Positions 38,294 to 40,689 of a stretch of 40,689 bases of DNA are shown piece by piece (the first letter of the stretch is position 1; every line of letters begins with the position of its first letter). The position numbers and the translations under genes were made by a program. The stretch spans positions 1 to 40,689 of the forward strand of contig NZ_JTFC01000022.1 in NCBI RefSeq assembly GCF_003991225.1, given 5' to 3'. The DNA is from Candidatus Kurthia intestinigallinarum (GTDB lineage Bacteria; Bacillota; Bacilli; Bacillales_A; Planococcaceae). The notes beneath the pieces are model-generated. The model made no database searches. It was not told where the DNA came from and saw only the letters and a program-made list of their open reading frames with translations.

Positions 38294-39565
38294 ATGGGGT
38301 ATTACGACCAAGATCCAAATCAAGCGCCAAGACGCAGTAAAGGAGGCAGTAAGGCAGGCTATTTCTTTACAGGGCTTATTGGTGTACTCATCGGCGCATT
38401 ACTTGTGTGGCTGATTATTCCAAATGTGATGAATACGACAAATAATGTAGCGAGCAATTCAGAAACACAAGTTCAAACAACAGAGCCCGTTCAACTTTCA
38501 ACGGACGTTTCAACGGATACAACGAAGGTTGTCGAAAAGGTTGATAGCGCGGTTGTTGGCGTTGTAAATATGCAAAAAACACAGCAGGACCTATGGGGCT
38601 CATCACCATTCGGTGGTAGCCAACAAGGTGGTACAACACAGGATAATAACGAATCATCCATTACAGAAGAAGCGGGCACAGGCTCAGGCGTTATCTATAA
38701 AAAAGATGGCGATAAAGCATATGTTGTTACAAATAATCACGTTGTCGAAGACGCAGATGAATTAGAAGTAAAATTAGCAGACGGCACAAAGGTCAAGGCT
38801 AAATTAGTCGGTACTGATATTTGGACAGACTTAGCTGTTATTTCGATTCCAAGTAAGGATGTAAAAGCTGTCGCAACATTTGGTGACTCATCAAAACTGA
38901 AAAAAGGTGAATCGGTTATCGCGATTGGGAACCCACTTGGCCTTGATTACTACGGCTCTGTGACAACAGGTGTTATCTCAGGCTTAAACCGTTCTGTACC
39001 GGTTGATTTAAATTCTGACGGCACAGCAGACTGGAATGCCGATGTTCTTCAAACAGATGCGGCCATTAACCCAGGGAACTCAGGCGGCGCGCTAATTAAT
39101 ATGGCAGGCCAAGTCATCGGTATTAACTCAATGAAAATCTCAAATACACAAGAATCTGTAGAAGGTATCGGCTTTGCGATTCCAAGTGATACAGCCGTAC
39201 CAATTATCAATGAGCTTGAGAAAAATGGTAAAGTGGAACGTCCATCGATGGGGATCACATTAGCAGATCTAACAGATGTCCCTTCTTACTACCAACAAGG
39301 ACAATTAAAATTACCATCAGATATTACAAAAGGTGTCGTTATTTCAGGTGTTCAAAGTGGCACAGCTGCCGCAAAAGCGGGTCTTGAAAAATATGATGTC
39401 ATCGTCGAAATTGATGGTCAAAAAATAGACGATGCGATTGGTCTTCGCAAAATTTTATACAACGATAAAAAAGTCGGCGATGAAATGAAAGTGAAGGCAT
39501 ATCGTAACGGGGAAATAATTAATAAAACATTAACACTCACTGGCTCATTGAGCGAAAGTAAGTAA
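38294..39565 (+). CDS. htrC: HtrA-type membrane serine protease
   Basis: A DegP/HtrA family protease for misfolded surface proteins, often found next to the wal operon. It has 423 residues. A cytoplasmic, charged tip is followed by one membrane anchor (about 22-43) and a low-complexity linker (46-125). The trypsin-like domain has the triad H149 (VTNNHVV), D179 (TDLAVI) and S263 (NPGNSGGAL). A PDZ domain covers about 315-415 (GVVISGVQSGTAAAKAGLEKYDVI). AGGAGGT precedes the ATG. Its promoter is not obvious to me. Confidence 0.95.
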   Translation: MGYYDQDPNQAPRRSKGGSKAGYFFTGLIGVLIGALLVWLIIPNVMNTTNNVASNSETQVQTTEPVQLSTDVSTDTTKVVEKVDSAVVGVVNMQKTQQDLWGSSPFGGSQQGGTTQDNNESSITEEAGTGSGVIYKKDGDKAYVVTNNHVVEDADELEVKLADGTKVKAKLVGTDIWTDLAVISIPSKDVKAVATFGDSSKLKKGESVIAIGNPLGLDYYGSVTTGVISGLNRSVPVDLNSDGTADWNADVLQTDAAINPGNSGGALINMAGQVIGINSMKISNTQESVEGIGFAIPSDTAVPIINELEKNGKVERPSMGITLADLTDVPSYYQQGQLKLPSDITKGVVISGVQSGTAAAKAGLEKYDVIVEIDGQKIDDAIGLRKILYNDKKVGDEMKVKAYRNGEIINKTLTLTGSLSESK

Positions 39566-39574
39566 TCCACAAGA

Positions 39575-39583
39575 TGTGGATAA
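39575..39583. promoter_or_regulatory. DnaA box after htrC
   Basis: An exact TGTGGATAA lies 10 bases after the htrC stop and just before its terminator, about 30 kb from the unwinding element. A TCCACA half-site precedes it in inverted orientation. Confidence 0.5.
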
Positions 39584-39586
39584 CTC

Positions 39587-39629
39587 AGTGGATAGAAAAG
39601 TCGTACAATGCTTTTCTATCCACTTTTTG
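39587..39629 (+). terminator. Terminator after htrC
   Basis: AGTGGATAGAAAAG (39587-39600) and CTTTTCTATCCACT (39611-39624) are a perfect 14-base stem with a 10-base loop, followed by TTTT. Confidence 0.92.
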
Positions 39630-39678
39630 TTTGTTAAAATGGACATAACAACGGATAGACGTGAAAGGACGTAATTAA

Positions 39679-39843
39679 ATGAAAACATATAGCTGTGAGG
39701 ACCACGTAGGCCACGCGCTTGACATGTTTGTAGCGAATGAGAAAGATTTTCCAATTATGGATAAACTCGAAGAAAACGACGAAGAAACGCAAAAATGCGC
39801 GTATTGTGACGCGAAAGCAACATATATTGTGGCGAACAAATGA
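39679..39843 (+). CDS. yyzF: CxxH/CxxC small protein (YyzF-like)
   Basis: This 54-residue protein begins MKTYSCEDHVGHALDMFVAN. C6-x2-H9 and C40-x2-C43 (KCAYCDAKATYIV) together could hold one zinc ion. It matches the CxxH/CxxC protein family found between the htrA-type gene and rlmH in Bacillales. The function is unknown. GAAAGGACG precedes the ATG. The start and end are clear from the sequence, although the gene is very short. Confidence 0.9.
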   Translation: MKTYSCEDHVGHALDMFVANEKDFPIMDKLEENDEETQKCAYCDAKATYIVANK

Positions 39844-39867
39844 GCCCCTACAATATCTAGTGTAGCC

Positions 39868-39897
39868 TGTGGATAACTTTCAGAATTCTGTGGATAA
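39868..39897. promoter_or_regulatory. Two DnaA boxes upstream of rlmH
   Basis: Exact TGTGGATAA copies at 39868-39876 and 39889-39897 are 21 bases apart, in the same orientation and on the same DNA face. They lie 40 bases before the rlmH start. Confidence 0.6.
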
Positions 39898-39936
39898 CTC
39901 AGATAATTGCTTTGTAAATTTAAGGAGGAACTCGCA

Positions 39937-40416
39937 TTGAGCGTGACCATTATTTCGGTTGGGAAATTAAAAGAGAAATATTTAAAGATGGGCATTGAAG
40001 AGTATGTGAAGCGTCTAAATGGCTACACAAAAATCGATTTAGTTGAGGTGCCAGACGAAAAAGCACCCGAGCAATTAAGCGATGCCGAGATGGAGATTGT
40101 GAAGAAAAAAGAAGGCGAGCGCATCCTAGCGAAAATTCCACAAGATGCCTACGTTTTTGCACTCGCAATCAACGGCAAAATGCGCTCATCTGAACAGCTC
40201 TCAAAAGACATCGAAAACTGCATGACATACGGCCATAGTAAAATCGTCTTCGTCATCGGCGGCTCACTCGGACTACATGATGATGTTCTAGGCCGCGCAA
40301 ATGACCTGTTATCATTCGGTAAAATGACGCTGCCTCATCAGTTAATGAAGCTTGTGTTAGTTGAGCAGGTGTATCGTAGTTTTAGAATTATGAAAAATGA
40401 ACCGTATCATAAGTAA
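39937..40416 (+). CDS. rlmH: 23S rRNA pseudouridine-1915 methyltransferase RlmH
   Basis: RlmH is a small SPOUT methyltransferase that methylates N3 of pseudouridine 1915 in 23S rRNA. With the TTG at 39937, 8 bases after AAGGAGG, the protein has 159 residues, the family length. The start reads [20 protein letters not shown]. The SAM-binding knot shows [14 protein letters not shown], and the tail is the conserved [10 protein letters not shown]. The gene is the SCCmec target (orfX) in staphylococci; here the 3' end is intact. Confidence 0.97.
   Translation: MSVTIISVGKLKEKYLKMGIEEYVKRLNGYTKIDLVEVPDEKAPEQLSDAEMEIVKKKEGERILAKIPQDAYVFALAINGKMRSSEQLSKDIENCMTYGHSKIVFVIGGSLGLHDDVLGRANDLLSFGKMTLPHQLMKLVLVEQVYRSFRIMKNEPYHK
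40402..40416. other. SCC-type attachment-site-like 3' end of rlmH
   Basis: CCGTATCATAAGTAA differs at one position from the attB core used by staphylococcal SCC recombinases (GCRTATCAYAAGTAA form). This is simply the conserved PYHK-stop coding end of rlmH. No ccr recombinase or second att copy is in the window. A short stem AACCG/CGGTT with TTTTT overlaps it (40400-40427) and may be the rlmH terminator. Confidence 0.3.
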
Positions 40417-40480
40417 GTGCGGTTTTTATATAACACTATAAAAAGAAGAGGCTGGGACATAAGTAAAAATTCCAGTCTTT

Positions 40481-40526
40481 AATAGAGAAGGTGATGTCGA
40501 ATTTGACATCACCTTCTCTATTTTTA
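40481..40526. terminator. Bidirectional terminator at the IS end
   Basis: AATAGAGAAGGTGATGTC (40481-40498) and its perfect 18-base complement (40505-40522) close a 6-base loop. T runs lie on both sides. It would stop transposase transcription and protect the element from, or block, transcription out of rlmH. Confidence 0.88.
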
Positions 40527-40541
40527 TGCGCAAATTGGGAA

Positions 40542-40689
40542 TTACCATTCCCTTATTGCGTATTTTCTTAAGTTTGTCGCCATTAATGCGAGGCCAATTT
40601 CATTTTTTACTTTCGATTTTCCTCGGACGGAGAATCGAGTGAAACCTAAATTAGCCTTCAGAAATCCAAAAACTGGTTCTACGTCAATT
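40542..40689 (-). CDS. IS1182-type transposase, C-terminal fragment
   Basis: The last 48 codons of a minus-strand gene are present, ending in TAA at 40542-40544. The sequence contains VEPVFGFLKANLGFTRFSVR, then GKSKVKNEIGLALMATNLRKYA. This is the C-terminal block of IS1182/IS5-like DDE transposases, where the E of EPVFG is expected to be the third catalytic acid. The gene continues beyond the right edge; whether it is intact cannot be seen. Confidence 0.85.
   Translation of the reverse strand, partial: IDVEPVFGFLKANLGFTRFSVRGKSKVKNEIGLALMATNLRKYAIREW

Larger units (their letters stand above)
40445..40689 (-). mobile_element. IS1182-family insertion sequence, 3' end (cut by window edge)
   Basis: Starting about 30 bases after rlmH, the string GAGGCTGGGACATAA near 40448-40462 resembles the terminal inverted repeat of IS1182-type elements. 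It is followed by a strong terminator hairpin and the 3' end of a transposase on the minus strand. The other end and the target duplication are outside the window, so the exact boundary is estimated. Confidence 0.7.

Overview
The window is the replication-origin region of a low-GC Gram-positive bacterium of the order Bacillales. The gene order dnaN-dnaA-oriC-rpmH-rnpA, the walRKHIJ-htrC-rlmH block and the rpsF-ssb-rpsR and gdpP-rplI-dnaC-purA runs all point there. Details such as an HD-GYP gene between gyrA and an rRNA operon and an MscS-DUF951-ychF run suggest a Planococcaceae-like lineage (inference; I cannot name a genus). Genes diverge from oriC. Everything from the 16S rRNA to dnaA (1-10839) is on the minus strand and nearly everything from rpmH to rlmH (11393-40416) is on the plus strand, so almost all genes run with the replication fork. 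The two head-on exceptions are the DUF3267 gene (22961-23545) and the YitT gene (31496-32383).

Left arm: the 5' end of a 16S rRNA gene with tandem sigma-A promoters; an HD-GYP protein that lacks one signature metal-binding His; gyrA, gyrB, recF and the S4-domain yaaA as one transcription unit; then dnaN and dnaA. A near-canonical parS lies in the 3' end of recF. The origin is bipartite. A large DnaA-box cluster lies upstream of dnaA (10911-11204), and a second cluster in the dnaA-dnaN gap (9366-9467) is followed by a clear DnaA-trio and an AT-rich unwinding region (9318-9361).

Right arm: rpmH, rnpA, jag, mnmE, mnmG, rsmG, noc, parB, DUF554, mscS-like, DUF951, ychF, rpsF-ssb-rpsR, yybS-gdpP-rplI-dnaC, purA, the essential WalRK two-component system with WalH, WalI and WalJ, the HtrA-type protease, a short CxxH/CxxC protein and rlmH. 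An IS1182-type element enters at the right edge.

The most notable departures from the usual Bacillales layout are losses. The ParA gene soj is absent between noc and parB, replaced by about 700 bases without genes, and the ParB N-terminus lacks the usual ParA-stimulating basic motif. The YidC/SpoIIIJ insertase gene is absent between rnpA and jag, and yyaC is absent after parB. All three are linked to sporulation in Bacillus, so an asporogenous or reorganised lineage is possible. A third DnaA-box-like cluster is written into the coding sequence of jag, where it encodes a Val-Asp-Asn repeat linker. At least 25 exact DnaA boxes occur in the window, several in gene-proximal spots far from the unwinding site. 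Most of the window is otherwise conserved core genome.
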